From Actinomycetota bacterium (lineage in GTDB: Bacteria > Actinomycetota > Thermoleophilia > Miltoncostaeales > Miltoncostaeaceae): a stretch of DNA of 46,516 bases. A program made the translations under genes and the position numbers. Position 1 is the first letter of the stretch. Every line of letters starts with the position of its first letter. The notes below the pieces were generated by a model. The model was given only the letters and a program-made list of their open reading frames with translations. It searched no databases and was not told where the DNA came from. This document shows positions 32,251-40,152 of the stretch, one piece after another. Location of the stretch: NCBI GenBank assembly GCA_947475125.1, contig CANJMX010000002.1, positions 1 through 46,516 of the forward strand. The letters run 5' to 3'.

Positions 32251-34176
32251 TCAGGGCAGGGCCACCTTCTTCCATGAAGACCAGTTACCCGCGCGATCCT
32301 GCACACGGACGAACGCTTGCTTGGTGGTCAGTTTGGCGGAGGTGACCCGCTTGTACCGCGCTACCGTTCCGCCGCCCCTGCGCGATCCCGATATCTGCAC
32401 CTTCCCGACCCCTGAGACCTTGTCCGTGGCCGCCACCACGAAGCGATACCGCCGCCCGGTTGACATCTCGTTGGCACCGCTCGCCGTCGCCGCGGTCACC
32501 GACGTAATGACGGGAGAGATTTCGTCAAGGATGATGTCGTCCGTGTAGTTCGCTCCGGCTCCGTTGAATCGGAGATACACGGTTTTCGGAAGTCGCTCGG
32601 GGCCTGAACTGTCAAGAGTCCACGGAACCCCCTCAGCGATCGCCGAACTTCTGGCCGACCGGAAGCCACCATCATTCGATATCAGGAGGGTTTGGGAGCA
32701 GGCGGGCCACACCGCGGAAAGGGTGACCGACGTTGAGTCCGTGAACCGCGCTCCGTCGTTGATCGACACCCCCACTGGGCCCGCTGGCGGCACGCGGCAC
32801 TCCTGGGCACCTGGGTTTGGGGCACCTGGGTTTGGGGCACCTGTGTTTGGGGCACCTGAGCCGTCGCCGCCGGGAGTGCTGCCGCCGGGAGTGCCGGCAT
32901 CTGGTCTGTCATCGGTCACCCAACGTGCGACGCGCATCGTCGAGTCGCTGCGGGCGAAGCCGAAGACCTCGCCTTCGCCAAAGGCAAAGAGCCGACTGTC
33001 CTGGGTGTATCCGACTGGGCTGGGCCAGCCGGTGGGCGCGCCGACATCCTCTCCGGTGGCTGCGTTAAGGAACTTATCTCCTGCCCAGACAACCGAGGCA
33101 AGCACTGTCACCAGTGGCACTCCATCGCGTGGCTCCTGGTTCTCGAATGTCACGGTCGCGGACCAGATGCTCGCGCCCGTGGATCGGTTGTAAGCCACAA
33201 CTCGACTCGGAAAGAGTCCGCAGTAGCCGTCCATGCACGGATAGGCGACGAAGACAGCGCCCTCACTGACTGTGACGCTCCGAGGGGTTCGATAGCCCCC
33301 TTCGGTCGCCGTCCACAGGACGCCCCCATCGGGGCCGATGGCCTGAACCGTGATCGGTTGCCCCGCCACCGAACGCGCCTTGGCGACGTAGGTCGTGTCG
33401 CCGAACATGGCAAACGCCGGATACCAGTACCAAAGGCTCGGATCTAGTCGCGCGTCGCTGGTAGCGCTGAGCCGCCAGGCAATTGAGCCCGTCGTCGAAT
33501 CGCGGCTGGTAACTCCGCCGCCAGCCAGTGCAACGACTTGCGATGGCGAAACGCGAAGCGCGCTCTGCGAACCCTCACTATTAGTGCGGAGCACCGTGCC
33601 GGTTGCCTGATCGAGCGTCGCTGTGTCGTAGAACCCCGCCGCATAGACGGCGCCATCGCGAGCAGTAAAGGGCGCAGCGACGGAGAACGGGGGATCCAAC
33701 GGATTCGTCGGCAGACCGGACTGACTCCACAGCTCAGCGCCGGTGGCGGTGTCGAAGGCAAGGATGACTCCGCGCCCACCTGCAAACACGCGGGACCCGT
33801 CGACGGCAGGGCACATGCGCCCGTTGTCTGGATAATTCGTACGTGCCGGAATGTCATCCGACTGCCAGAGGAGCGAACCGGTCGAGCCGTCGAACGCGAA
33901 GAGCCGCTGGTTCGGCAGGGAGGTTGTGGTCTTGCCGATTGCGAAGATGCGCCCGCCGCTCGCAGCAACACACTGGAACGGGTCAGCGATGAACTCGGTA
34001 CCGCTCGACCAGCTGACCTTCAGTTTCAAGCCCGGGAACGCGGCGGCGGCGAAACGGCCTTCCGCATTACCTCCCGCCATCGGCCATTCTGTTGCTGCCC
34101 ATGCCGACGAGTACACGCTAAACCCAACGCTTGCTAGTGCAACCGCCGCAAAGAGAGTTCTCGAATGCATTCGCAT
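32251..34176 (-). CDS. Secreted PQQ-like beta-propeller with shared C-terminal module
   Basis: 641 residues, secreted. Signal peptide about 1-27 (LFAAVALASVGFSVYSSAWA); PQQ-enzyme-like propeller (about 30-425) with repeats such as LFAFDGSTGSLLWQSDD, ILAFDTATGAELW and VVAYNRSTGASIWSATV; a Gly/Pro/Ala linker with GAPNPGAPNPGA; then a C-terminal module of about 180 residues beginning CRVPPAGPVGVSINDG with LPKTVYLRFNGA, TDDIILDE and FVRVQDRAGNWSSW. No PQQ-dehydrogenase catalytic residues are evident, so binding or adhesion is likelier than catalysis. It is the last gene before attR and reads inward. An ATG seven codons upstream is an alternative start. Confidence 0.87.
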   Translation of the reverse strand: MRMHSRTLFAAVALASVGFSVYSSAWAATEWPMAGGNAEGRFAAAAFPGLKLKVSWSSGTEFIADPFQCVAASGGRIFAIGKTTTSLPNQRLFAFDGSTGSLLWQSDDIPARTNYPDNGRMCPAVDGSRVFAGGRGVILAFDTATGAELWSQSGLPTNPLDPPFSVAAPFTARDGAVYAAGFYDTATLDQATGTVLRTNSEGSQSALRVSPSQVVALAGGGVTSRDSTTGSIAWRLSATSDARLDPSLWYWYPAFAMFGDTTYVAKARSVAGQPITVQAIGPDGGVLWTATEGGYRTPRSVTVSEGAVFVAYPCMDGYCGLFPSRVVAYNRSTGASIWSATVTFENQEPRDGVPLVTVLASVVWAGDKFLNAATGEDVGAPTGWPSPVGYTQDSRLFAFGEGEVFGFARSDSTMRVARWVTDDRPDAGTPGGSTPGGDGSGAPNTGAPNPGAPNPGAQECRVPPAGPVGVSINDGARFTDSTSVTLSAVWPACSQTLLISNDGGFRSARSSAIAEGVPWTLDSSGPERLPKTVYLRFNGAGANYTDDIILDEISPVITSVTAATASGANEMSTGRRYRFVVAATDKVSGVGKVQISGSRRGGGTVARYKRVTSAKLTTKQAFVRVQDRAGNWSSWKKVALP

Positions 34177-34250
34177 ATAGGGGACGGTAGTCCGCAAACA
34201 GGCTAGGTCACACCCTCCTCATTCCTCGCGCACTGAAGCCGTCCGGCTAT

Positions 34251-34271
34251 AGGTGGGACGGAAGGTGGGAC
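34251..34271 (+). repeat. Tandem AGGTGGGAC pair at right end (integrase arm-site candidate)
   Basis: AGGTGGGAC at 34251-34259 and again at 34263-34271, about 97 bases inside the right core repeat, mirroring the pair at the left end. Confidence 0.6.
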
Positions 34272-34367
34272 AGACAGGCCCGTAAGCCAGACCAGCATGT
34301 GGACGGGGCGCACCACGAAAGCCCCGTCCACATGCGTTCTCACCCGTGCTCACCCGTAGCGCAAGAT

Positions 34368-34414
34368 GGACTTTTAATCCCAAGGTCCTGGGTTCGAATC
34401 CCAGACGGCGCATT
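34368..34414 (+). repeat. attR core (47 bp, tRNA-Lys 3' fragment)
   Basis: Displaced copy of the tRNA-Lys 3' portion, with no 5' half in front of it, marking the right junction of the element. Confidence 0.95.
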
Positions 34415-34700
34415 CGCGAGGCGCGATCGCACCGGGTAGTGGGTATCGCCGGTTCCTGAACGCGGGGAGGGGGCGGCACCGGCACTCATGCTGCTCCCAG
34501 GGGGCGAGTTCTGCGGGGCGCGGCACCTCCATTCAGGTAGTGCCCCGTCCCATTAATTGGTTTGGTGGGACCAGCCCAAGAAGTTGGATTTGGGGACGAA
34601 ATTATCCCAGAAACATCCAGTACCGACGGGTGTCGGTGGAGCGCGGGAGAGTCGCTCCTCACGGTCGCGGCCATTCATTTGACCATAAGGAGAAATCACC
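34415..34700. other. Host DNA outside attR, no gene; strong ribosome binding site at its end
   Basis: 286 bases without a supported gene. One GGTGGGAC octamer lies at 34564-34571. AAGGAG at 34687-34692 is placed ideally for the ATG at 34701. A promoter for the following surface locus is probably here, but I cannot pick one. Confidence 0.5.
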
Positions 34701-35264
34701 ATGAAGGGATCCACAAAGGGCAGCGCACGTTGGCCACGTGCCGCCGCTGGGGTTGCAGTGCTTGCCTTGGCCGTAGGAGCGGTACCCGCAATGGCGGTGC
34801 CCGCCACGGGCAGTACAACGGCCACCGTCACTGTGAACAGCATTCTGTCGCTCACGGCACCGGCATCGATCTCATTCAGCAACATCTCGGTGGGCGGCAC
34901 GAGCCCGGCATCAGCCACGCCTGTCGCCGTCACAAGCAACGCCGCCAAGGGCTACCAGTTGAGCGTTGGCCGAACCGCGTTCACCAACGCCGGTGGTGGC
35001 TCGGTCGCCGATAATGTGGACATCCCGCTCACCGTGGCCAACCCGAGTGGCGTCGGTGTTGCACCGGGCAGCACTACTCCCGCATCCAGTGATGTCGCGA
35101 TCCTCACCGCGGCCAGCTCGTTGCTTGGCGCTGGGAACGCCGGACACGTGACCGGCAGCGCTGGCGACACGTGGAACCTGGGGCTGGTTCTCGGACCAGT
35201 GCCGTTCACCCAGGATGGGCTGCGCTCATCCACGGTGACCTTCACTGCCGTCACCACCCCCTAG
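34701..35264 (+). CDS. Secreted WxL-like small surface protein
   Basis: 187 residues. Signal peptide about 1-32 (AAAGVAVLALAVGAVPAMA), then a single beta-rich domain: ATVTVNSILSLTAPASISF, the segment VTSNAAKGYQLSVGRTAF, and a closing RSSTVTFTAVTT. The same pattern, including SN-x-GYQLS and a final TSTITYTV strand, ends the next protein. It resembles the WxL/choice-of-anchor class of wall-associated domains, though no WxL tripeptide is conserved. AAGGAG before the ATG and five bases to the next gene indicate an operon. Function is probably surface display or polysaccharide contact. Confidence 0.65.
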   Translation: MKGSTKGSARWPRAAAGVAVLALAVGAVPAMAVPATGSTTATVTVNSILSLTAPASISFSNISVGGTSPASATPVAVTSNAAKGYQLSVGRTAFTNAGGGSVADNVDIPLTVANPSGVGVAPGSTTPASSDVAILTAASSLLGAGNAGHVTGSAGDTWNLGLVLGPVPFTQDGLRSSTVTFTAVTTP

Positions 35265-35269
35265 GTGCC

Positions 35270-36841
35270 ATGCGGGCCCTATCCAGATCCCGAAGTCGGA
35301 TAGGGCCCACTTTGGCCGTCCTCGTGATGGTTTCACTCACCGGGCTCACGAACATCGCAACCGGTATTCCGCTCGCGCCGACGTTCACGCCCACGGCGCA
35401 GTCGCCAATTACCGCCGGAACGCGGCCGGTCGCGATTGTCGCTGCGCTGTTCACCGCTGACGCGTTCCCGGATATCGCGATCGCTGATGAAGGAAACGGG
35501 ACCTCGGCCAGTAGCGTCGCCACACGTGCGGGCAGTGCCACCGGCACGTTCTCAACAACCGTCGGCACCGCCGGCACCGGAATCGGGCCGTCGGCCATGG
35601 TGACCGGGTACTTCAACACAGGAGTTGCCCGCGACCTGATTGTGGCCAACCGCGGCAGCAACACGATCACCAGCCTCTTCGGCGATGGCACCGGTGCATT
35701 CCCCACATCGCGTTCAACCTCGGTCGGCAACTCGCCATCAGCGCTGGCATCGGGGGATCTGAACGGCGACGCGCTCACCGATCTGGTGGTGGCGAATGGG
35801 GGCGATGCCAACATCTCGGTGCTCCGGCAGCGGGGCACGTCCGGAAGCTTCACAACCTTCAACTGCTCCAGCTGCGCTGGCACGCTGGCCACGGGAACCA
35901 GCCCCTCCGCAGTGGCGCTGGCCGACATCAATCACGATGGACGGCTCGACCTTCTTGCAACTGGTGCATCAAATGCGCTCACGTATCGACTTGGCGCCGG
36001 CGATGGCTCATTCGGCACCAGCACCTCCCAGCCCGTGGGTGCCAGCCCAATGGCCATCGGCGTCGGCGACCTGAACGGCGACACGTATGCCGATGTGATG
36101 GTGGCCAACCAGGGAGTTGGCACGGTGTCGGTCTTCCTTGGGTCAGCTGCTGGGACCCTCACCGCCCAGCCCACCCTCACTGGGTCAGCGGCGAGTGCGC
36201 CCGATGCCCTCGCGGTGGGCGACCTCAATGGCGACAGCATTCCCGATCTCGCGGTGGCCTACAGCGGGAGCGCGAGCGTCGGCATCTTCCCGGGAAATGG
36301 CAATGGCACCTTCGCTGCAGCCACCACCCTTTCCGCGGGTACGGCCCCCTCGTCAATCGCGGAGGCCGACCTGAATGGCGATGGCCGCTCCGATCTTGTG
36401 GTCACCAACAAGACGGCGAACTCGGCCACGGTATTCCTCAACACCACTGCCACCAGCACAACCATCACGGTGCCCGCATCGCTCGACTTCGGAAGTGCCG
36501 CCGTCGGCAACACAATCGCACCGATCAGCCAGACGGTGACCGTTGCCAGCAACGCCCCCACCGGATATCAGCTCTCTATTTCACGGTCGGCCTTCAGCGG
36601 CGGGGACATCCCCCAGTCGCTGTCGCTCACCACCGTCCCGACTGGCGGCACGCGCACGCTCGCCGTCGGCACGACCTCGCTGCTGGCAGACAGCGCCATC
36701 GGCATTGGTCAGCGAGCAGGTTCCGTCACGCCGGCCGGCGGAGATGCCTGGGGCATCGCGACAGGCCTTGGCCCCATTCCATTTGGGATTGAGGGCACAC
36801 GCACATCAACGATCACATACACCGTTGCCACGCTGCCATAG
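35270..36841 (+). CDS. Secreted FG-GAP/VCBS-repeat protein with C-terminal WxL-like domain
   Basis: 523 residues. N-terminal signal (about 1-35, IGPTLAVLVMVSLTGLTN), then FG-GAP/VCBS-type repeats spaced about 50 residues, each with a calcium-loop core: GDLNGDALTDLVVANGGD, ADINHDGRLDLLATG, GDLNGDTYADVMVANQG, GDLNGDSIPDLAVAYSG, ADLNGDGRSDLVVTNK. They should form an integrin-alpha-like propeller. Residues about 405-523 (VPASLDFGSAAVGN, SNAPTGYQLSISRSAF) repeat the fold of the preceding protein. Likely a calcium-stabilised adhesin. It follows the small protein by five bases. Confidence 0.82.
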   Translation: MRALSRSRSRIGPTLAVLVMVSLTGLTNIATGIPLAPTFTPTAQSPITAGTRPVAIVAALFTADAFPDIAIADEGNGTSASSVATRAGSATGTFSTTVGTAGTGIGPSAMVTGYFNTGVARDLIVANRGSNTITSLFGDGTGAFPTSRSTSVGNSPSALASGDLNGDALTDLVVANGGDANISVLRQRGTSGSFTTFNCSSCAGTLATGTSPSAVALADINHDGRLDLLATGASNALTYRLGAGDGSFGTSTSQPVGASPMAIGVGDLNGDTYADVMVANQGVGTVSVFLGSAAGTLTAQPTLTGSAASAPDALAVGDLNGDSIPDLAVAYSGSASVGIFPGNGNGTFAAATTLSAGTAPSSIAEADLNGDGRSDLVVTNKTANSATVFLNTTATSTTITVPASLDFGSAAVGNTIAPISQTVTVASNAPTGYQLSISRSAFSGGDIPQSLSLTTVPTGGTRTLAVGTTSLLADSAIGIGQRAGSVTPAGGDAWGIATGLGPIPFGIEGTRTSTITYTVATLP

Positions 36842-36872
36842 GCCGCGTGGATCCATCACAGGGAGATTCCAC

Positions 36873-37679
36873 ATGATCCGTCCCATCCAACGTGCGCTCC
36901 TGGGCATCGTCGTGGCGACCGCATCGCCCACGCTCGCCTTTGCCAGCACCATCAGCCTGTCTGTCAATCCCAGCACGCTGCAAATGCACGCTGGCGAAGC
37001 CCGACAGGTCACCGTTACGAATATCGGTGGCGCGGCAGCAAACCTCAGGGCGACGGTCGGTGACTACGGCATGACCCCAGGGGGCACCGTGATCCTGAAC
37101 CCACGCACGGCACCCCCAGCCTCCGCCGCACGCTGGGTGACCGTCACGCCGTCAACTCTTGCGCTCGTACCTGGCCAGTCGGCCGTGCTCGACGTGCAGT
37201 CGACTGCGCCCTCAACGGCACGGCCCGGAGACCACGAGGCGCTCATCCTTCTCAGCGGCAGCCCGGTGCGCCCGGGCCGCGGCACGGTTCAGGTGGATGT
37301 GCGCCTCGGAATCGGCATGCTCATCAACGTGCCAGGTGACCTTCGCCGTGATCTCGTTCTCACACGAGTGCGGGAGCGGGGCCACGGTGCCACACGCACC
37401 CTGCAGATCGGCCTCACGAATCGGGGCAACGTCAATGAGGTGATCGGGCGGGGCCAGGCGAAGGTCACCTTCAGGCAGGGACGCCGCGTGTTCACCCGGG
37501 TGCTTCCCGGGGGTCGCACCATCCTTCCCGGGGCCCGGGCGACGGTGACAATCCGCTGCCCGGGAACGCTCGTGCGTTCGACTCGGGCGGTCCTCTCAAT
37601 TCGCCCATCTGCGCCATCCGTGCTGAGTACCGCGAGCCTCCCGCCGGTTCTGCGGCGGTCGGTCGTGATCCACCCGTAG
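36873..37679 (+). CDS. Secreted DUF916-like beta-sandwich protein
   Basis: 268 residues. A signal peptide (about 1-25, IVVATASPTLAFA) is followed by two immunoglobulin-like domains: ISLSVNPSTLQMHAGEARQV leads the first, and after VDVRLGIGMLINVPG the second ends near the C-terminus. The opening and the RPGDHEALILLSG strand resemble the DUF916 peptidoglycan-binding partner of WxL proteins. No C-terminal membrane segment or sortase motif is visible, so anchoring may rely on wall binding. GGGA before ATG 36873; it is 31 bases after the FG-GAP gene and completes a three-gene surface operon. Confidence 0.65.
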   Translation: MIRPIQRALLGIVVATASPTLAFASTISLSVNPSTLQMHAGEARQVTVTNIGGAAANLRATVGDYGMTPGGTVILNPRTAPPASAARWVTVTPSTLALVPGQSAVLDVQSTAPSTARPGDHEALILLSGSPVRPGRGTVQVDVRLGIGMLINVPGDLRRDLVLTRVRERGHGATRTLQIGLTNRGNVNEVIGRGQAKVTFRQGRRVFTRVLPGGRTILPGARATVTIRCPGTLVRSTRAVLSIRPSAPSVLSTASLPPVLRRSVVIHP

Positions 37680-37696
37680 GGAGCCGCAGGCGAGGT

Positions 37697-37744
37697 GCCC
37701 CCGTGGCGTGGCCGCGCCCGGGGCACTGGGACAGGCACGGGGGC
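37697..37744 (+). terminator. Possible terminator hairpin after the surface operon
   Basis: GCCCCCGTG (37697-37705) pairs perfectly with CACGGGGGC (37736-37744). A competing pairing of 37695-37701 with 37720-37726 also exists. It lies between the DUF916-like stop and the riboswitch. No T-tract. Confidence 0.4.
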
Positions 37745-37779
37745 GCGTATCCGGCCCACTCCCTAGGGTCCGTCACGCA

Positions 37780-37956
37780 CTACGGACGTCGGTCACCCCT
37801 CGGGGTGCCAAGTGGGAAGCCGGTGAGAATCCGGCGCGGTCCCGCCACTGTGATCCGGGAGTGAGGGCATGGGCTTCGGCCAGCCACTGGGGGGTGACCT
37901 CCGGGAAGGCGTGCTCCTCGCACTTGACCGGAGAGCCAGGAGACCAGCCGCCGCTC
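37780..37956 (+). ncRNA. Cobalamin (B12) riboswitch
   Basis: Core elements are unmistakable: GGGAAGCCGGTGAGAATCCG near 37814-37833, CCCGCCACTGTGA near 37841-37853, and the B12-box-like AGCCAGGAGACC at 37934-37945. A paired closing stem lies around them. It ends about 40 bases before the GTG of the DUF4430 gene, so it likely shuts expression when adenosylcobalamin is plentiful. No B12 transporter or synthesis gene of a classical type follows. Confidence 0.95.
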
Positions 37957-37993
37957 CGTCACTTGACAGACACCTCCGAGGAACGAGGGATCA

Positions 37994-39265
37994 GTGACGT
38001 ATTTCCACCGCAGTGCGTGGGCTATTGCCTGCGCAGCATTCCTGGCCATTCCCGCAACCGGCCTTGCCGCCAGCGCCACCATCCGGGTTGAGGGCGCAGG
38101 GTCAACCCTGCTGAGCGAACGTGCGGCCAACATCCCGGTGGCCGGGTCGGCAACGCTCGTCGATTCGTTTACCGGCGTCAGCAATACGGTGTCCAACCAG
38201 AGCGCCACGTCGCTACTGGTGCGCGCGGTGCGTGACGCCAGCCTTCCAGTGGGCTTCGACCTGTTTCCGCTCGGGCAGGTGCAGAGCACGTTCATCACCC
38301 GAATCGGTGCTGACGCCATGCCGCCGGACTACTCGGTGTGGTGGAAGCTGAAGGTGAACCATGCGGCCGCGCAAGTTGGCACCGACGACGTCACGGTGCA
38401 CGAAGGCGATGAAGTGCTGTGGACCTTCGGCACCGGGCTCGAGGACGAGCTCGCCGTGGACGGCCCGCCAGCCCCCCAGCAGGTGGGCACGCCGTTCACC
38501 ATTCAGGTGGCCAGATACGACGACGCAGCGGTGCGCTCGGTTACCGCTGGGGCAACGGTGACCTACGGAACCCAGCAGGCCACCACCGGCACCGATGGCA
38601 CCGCCACACTCATCACTGAGCCCGGGTGGGGCGATGTGGTGGTACGCGGCACCAATGCGGTGCGCGATGAGGCGCGTGCCTGTGGGTTTGAGGCAGGGAA
38701 CCCCGAGCAGTGCGGCGGCGAGACGATGGTGCGCACCCTTGCGGATGTCGCGCCCAACACCGACATCGCCTCCATCGGACCACTGCGCGCATCAGCCGCC
38801 GTGGGCGGCCGGGTGTTCGACATCGATCTGCCCGTGCCGGTCCGGGGCCGCAGCCCCGTCACCATCTCGCCGCGAAACGTCGGGGACGGGTCGCTGTCAA
38901 CGGCTGACCGCCGTACGGTGGCCGGCAAACTCGCATCGTCGATGGCATGGCAGCTCAACCACCGCAGCGATCAGGGCGATCAGACGGTGGCCCCACCACA
39001 GGGCACGCGCTGGCAGGCGGCATGGCTGGGGCGTTTGACCACCGTCGCACCGCTGGCGTCGGGCGAGGTACTGGTGAGCATGCGCGCGGGGTCGCGCACC
39101 GCAGCGGGTGCCTCGGCACGCACGGCCACGGGGGCCACAGAGCGCTTCGCCGCGTGCGGTCTCGATATCCGCGCGAAGGTCGCGCAGCGCTTTGGGTACT
39201 CCATGGTGCTCATCATGTCGCCGGCACCAGCATGGCGCTATTGCCTGGCACGGGAGCGCAACTGA
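37994..39265 (+). CDS. Secreted DUF4430 protein (transcobalamin beta-domain-like), B12-riboswitch controlled
   Basis: 423 residues, secreted. Signal peptide about 1-26 (WAIACAAFLAIPATGLAA). Residues about 27-150 form a DUF4430-type domain: ATIRVEGAGSTLLSE at its start and SVWWKLKVNHAAAQVGTDD then VHEGDEVLWTFG at its end, matching the domain seen in transcobalamin/intrinsic factor C-termini. An Ig-like domain follows (about 160-230, with ARACGFEAG), then a C-terminal region of about 190 residues I cannot assign, which contains LGRLTTVAPLASGEVLVSM. The riboswitch directly upstream supports cobalamin capture. Its TGA overlaps the next ATG by one base. Confidence 0.8.
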   Translation: MTYFHRSAWAIACAAFLAIPATGLAASATIRVEGAGSTLLSERAANIPVAGSATLVDSFTGVSNTVSNQSATSLLVRAVRDASLPVGFDLFPLGQVQSTFITRIGADAMPPDYSVWWKLKVNHAAAQVGTDDVTVHEGDEVLWTFGTGLEDELAVDGPPAPQQVGTPFTIQVARYDDAAVRSVTAGATVTYGTQQATTGTDGTATLITEPGWGDVVVRGTNAVRDEARACGFEAGNPEQCGGETMVRTLADVAPNTDIASIGPLRASAAVGGRVFDIDLPVPVRGRSPVTISPRNVGDGSLSTADRRTVAGKLASSMAWQLNHRSDQGDQTVAPPQGTRWQAAWLGRLTTVAPLASGEVLVSMRAGSRTAAGASARTATGATERFAACGLDIRAKVAQRFGYSMVLIMSPAPAWRYCLARERN

Positions 39266-40137
39266 TGCGTCGCCCCATCATCGCAGGGGCGACCGCGGCC
39301 CTGGCAATCATCGTCACCGCTCCGGGCGCGCTCAGCGCTGCTCCTGCCAATCACCGGGTCGCCGAGAAGGCCACCACATGGCTCATGCATCAGGCGGTGT
39401 CCACGATGCCCGCCGGGCAGCAGGCCGACATCATCGCCACTCGACGCATGGCCGGGGCATCTCCAACCTCGCTGCAAGGTGCCCTGGCCACCCTCGCGCA
39501 GAGGGCCCGGGCATACGCCACCACACCGGGTGCCACAGCGAAGATCGTCATCGCCCAGCGGGCGGCGGGCACATCGGGTGCACTCGGCGGGCGCGACTAC
39601 CTGAGGCAACTCGAGCGCAGCAACGCGGGGGGTCGCTACGGGCTCAGTGCCTTCGACCAATGCCTGTCGATGGTGGCGCTCCGCGTTGCGGGACGCCCCA
39701 TCCCTCCTGCCGCTGTCGCCGTGCTTACCGGCTCCCGCTCTGATGCCGGTTGGTCATTCTCACTCACGCCCTCCGATCCGCCCGACGTGGACAGCACCAG
39801 CATGGCCGTGGTGGCGCTGCGCGCTGCGCGCGTGCCGGCATCTGACCCGGCGATCCGGGATGCACTCACATGGCTCGAATCTCAGCGGGCGGGGGCTGGC
39901 TGGACCGTCTTCAGCGGCGGGGCACCAAGCACCGACAGCACCGCCCTGGTCGCGCGCGCACAAGTGGCCGCCGGGGTGAGTGCGGGCGTGGGGCTCGCGT
40001 TCATCCGCGGGCTTGCCGAGCCGTCGGGTGCCATCGCCAACACGCGTACAGCCCCCGAGAGCCGACTGCTCGCCACCATCGCATCGGTTCCACCACTTAC
40101 CGGCATCTCGCTGGCCAACGGCTTCAGGGCCGGTTAG
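39265..40137 (+). CDS. Secreted alpha/alpha-barrel protein (prenyltransferase/squalene-oxidase repeat; transcobalamin alpha-domain-like)
   Basis: 290 residues. Signal peptide about 1-26 (GATAALAIIVTAPGALSA), then helical repeats of the alpha/alpha toroid type: ATTWLMHQ, FDQCLSMVALRVAGRP, DSTSMAVVALRAARVP with AIRDALTWLESQ, and GGAPSTDSTALVARAQVAAG. Such repeats form the N-terminal domain of mammalian B12 carriers as well as terpene cyclases. Cyclase DxDD or QW catalytic motifs are not seen and the protein is secreted, so ligand binding is likelier. TGATG coupling to the DUF4430 gene makes these two halves of one probable cobalamin-binding unit. Confidence 0.77.
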   Translation: MRRPIIAGATAALAIIVTAPGALSAAPANHRVAEKATTWLMHQAVSTMPAGQQADIIATRRMAGASPTSLQGALATLAQRARAYATTPGATAKIVIAQRAAGTSGALGGRDYLRQLERSNAGGRYGLSAFDQCLSMVALRVAGRPIPPAAVAVLTGSRSDAGWSFSLTPSDPPDVDSTSMAVVALRAARVPASDPAIRDALTWLESQRAGAGWTVFSGGAPSTDSTALVARAQVAAGVSAGVGLAFIRGLAEPSGAIANTRTAPESRLLATIASVPPLTGISLANGFRAG

Positions 40138-40152
40138 GCCCCCGGCGGCCGC

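Larger units (their letters stand above)
19494..34414. mobile_element. Integrated element in tRNA-Lys (about 14.9 kb), satellite or AICE-like
   Basis: Perfect 47-bp direct repeats bound the region, the left inside an intact tRNA-Lys and the right a free-standing copy of the tRNA 3' part. A complete tyrosine recombinase gene (30942-32102) lies inside. Other genes are typical accessory types: excisionase-like HTH proteins, HNH and GIY-YIG-like nucleases, MazG, a terminase-small-subunit-like HTH protein and small lipoproteins. No structural phage, large terminase, relaxase or FtsK-type transfer gene is visible. Both chromosomal flanks read as ordinary host genes. The intact int and perfect repeats suggest recent or still active mobility. 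Confidence 0.93.

Noticed and set aside
32251..34176. PQQ-dependent dehydrogenase
   Set aside because: Only the propeller repeat pattern is present; the length, missing active-site motifs and appended C-terminal module argue for a non-catalytic secreted propeller.
34219..34485. Leftward small frame containing GFEPRTLGLK
   Set aside because: This peptide is the familiar false translation of the antisense strand of a tRNA T-arm and anticodon region, here the att fragment.
39265..40137. Terpene or squalene cyclase
   Set aside because: The helical repeats fit the toroid fold, but the protein has a signal peptide, lacks catalytic DxDD-type and QW motifs, and is coupled to a DUF4430 gene under a B12 riboswitch.
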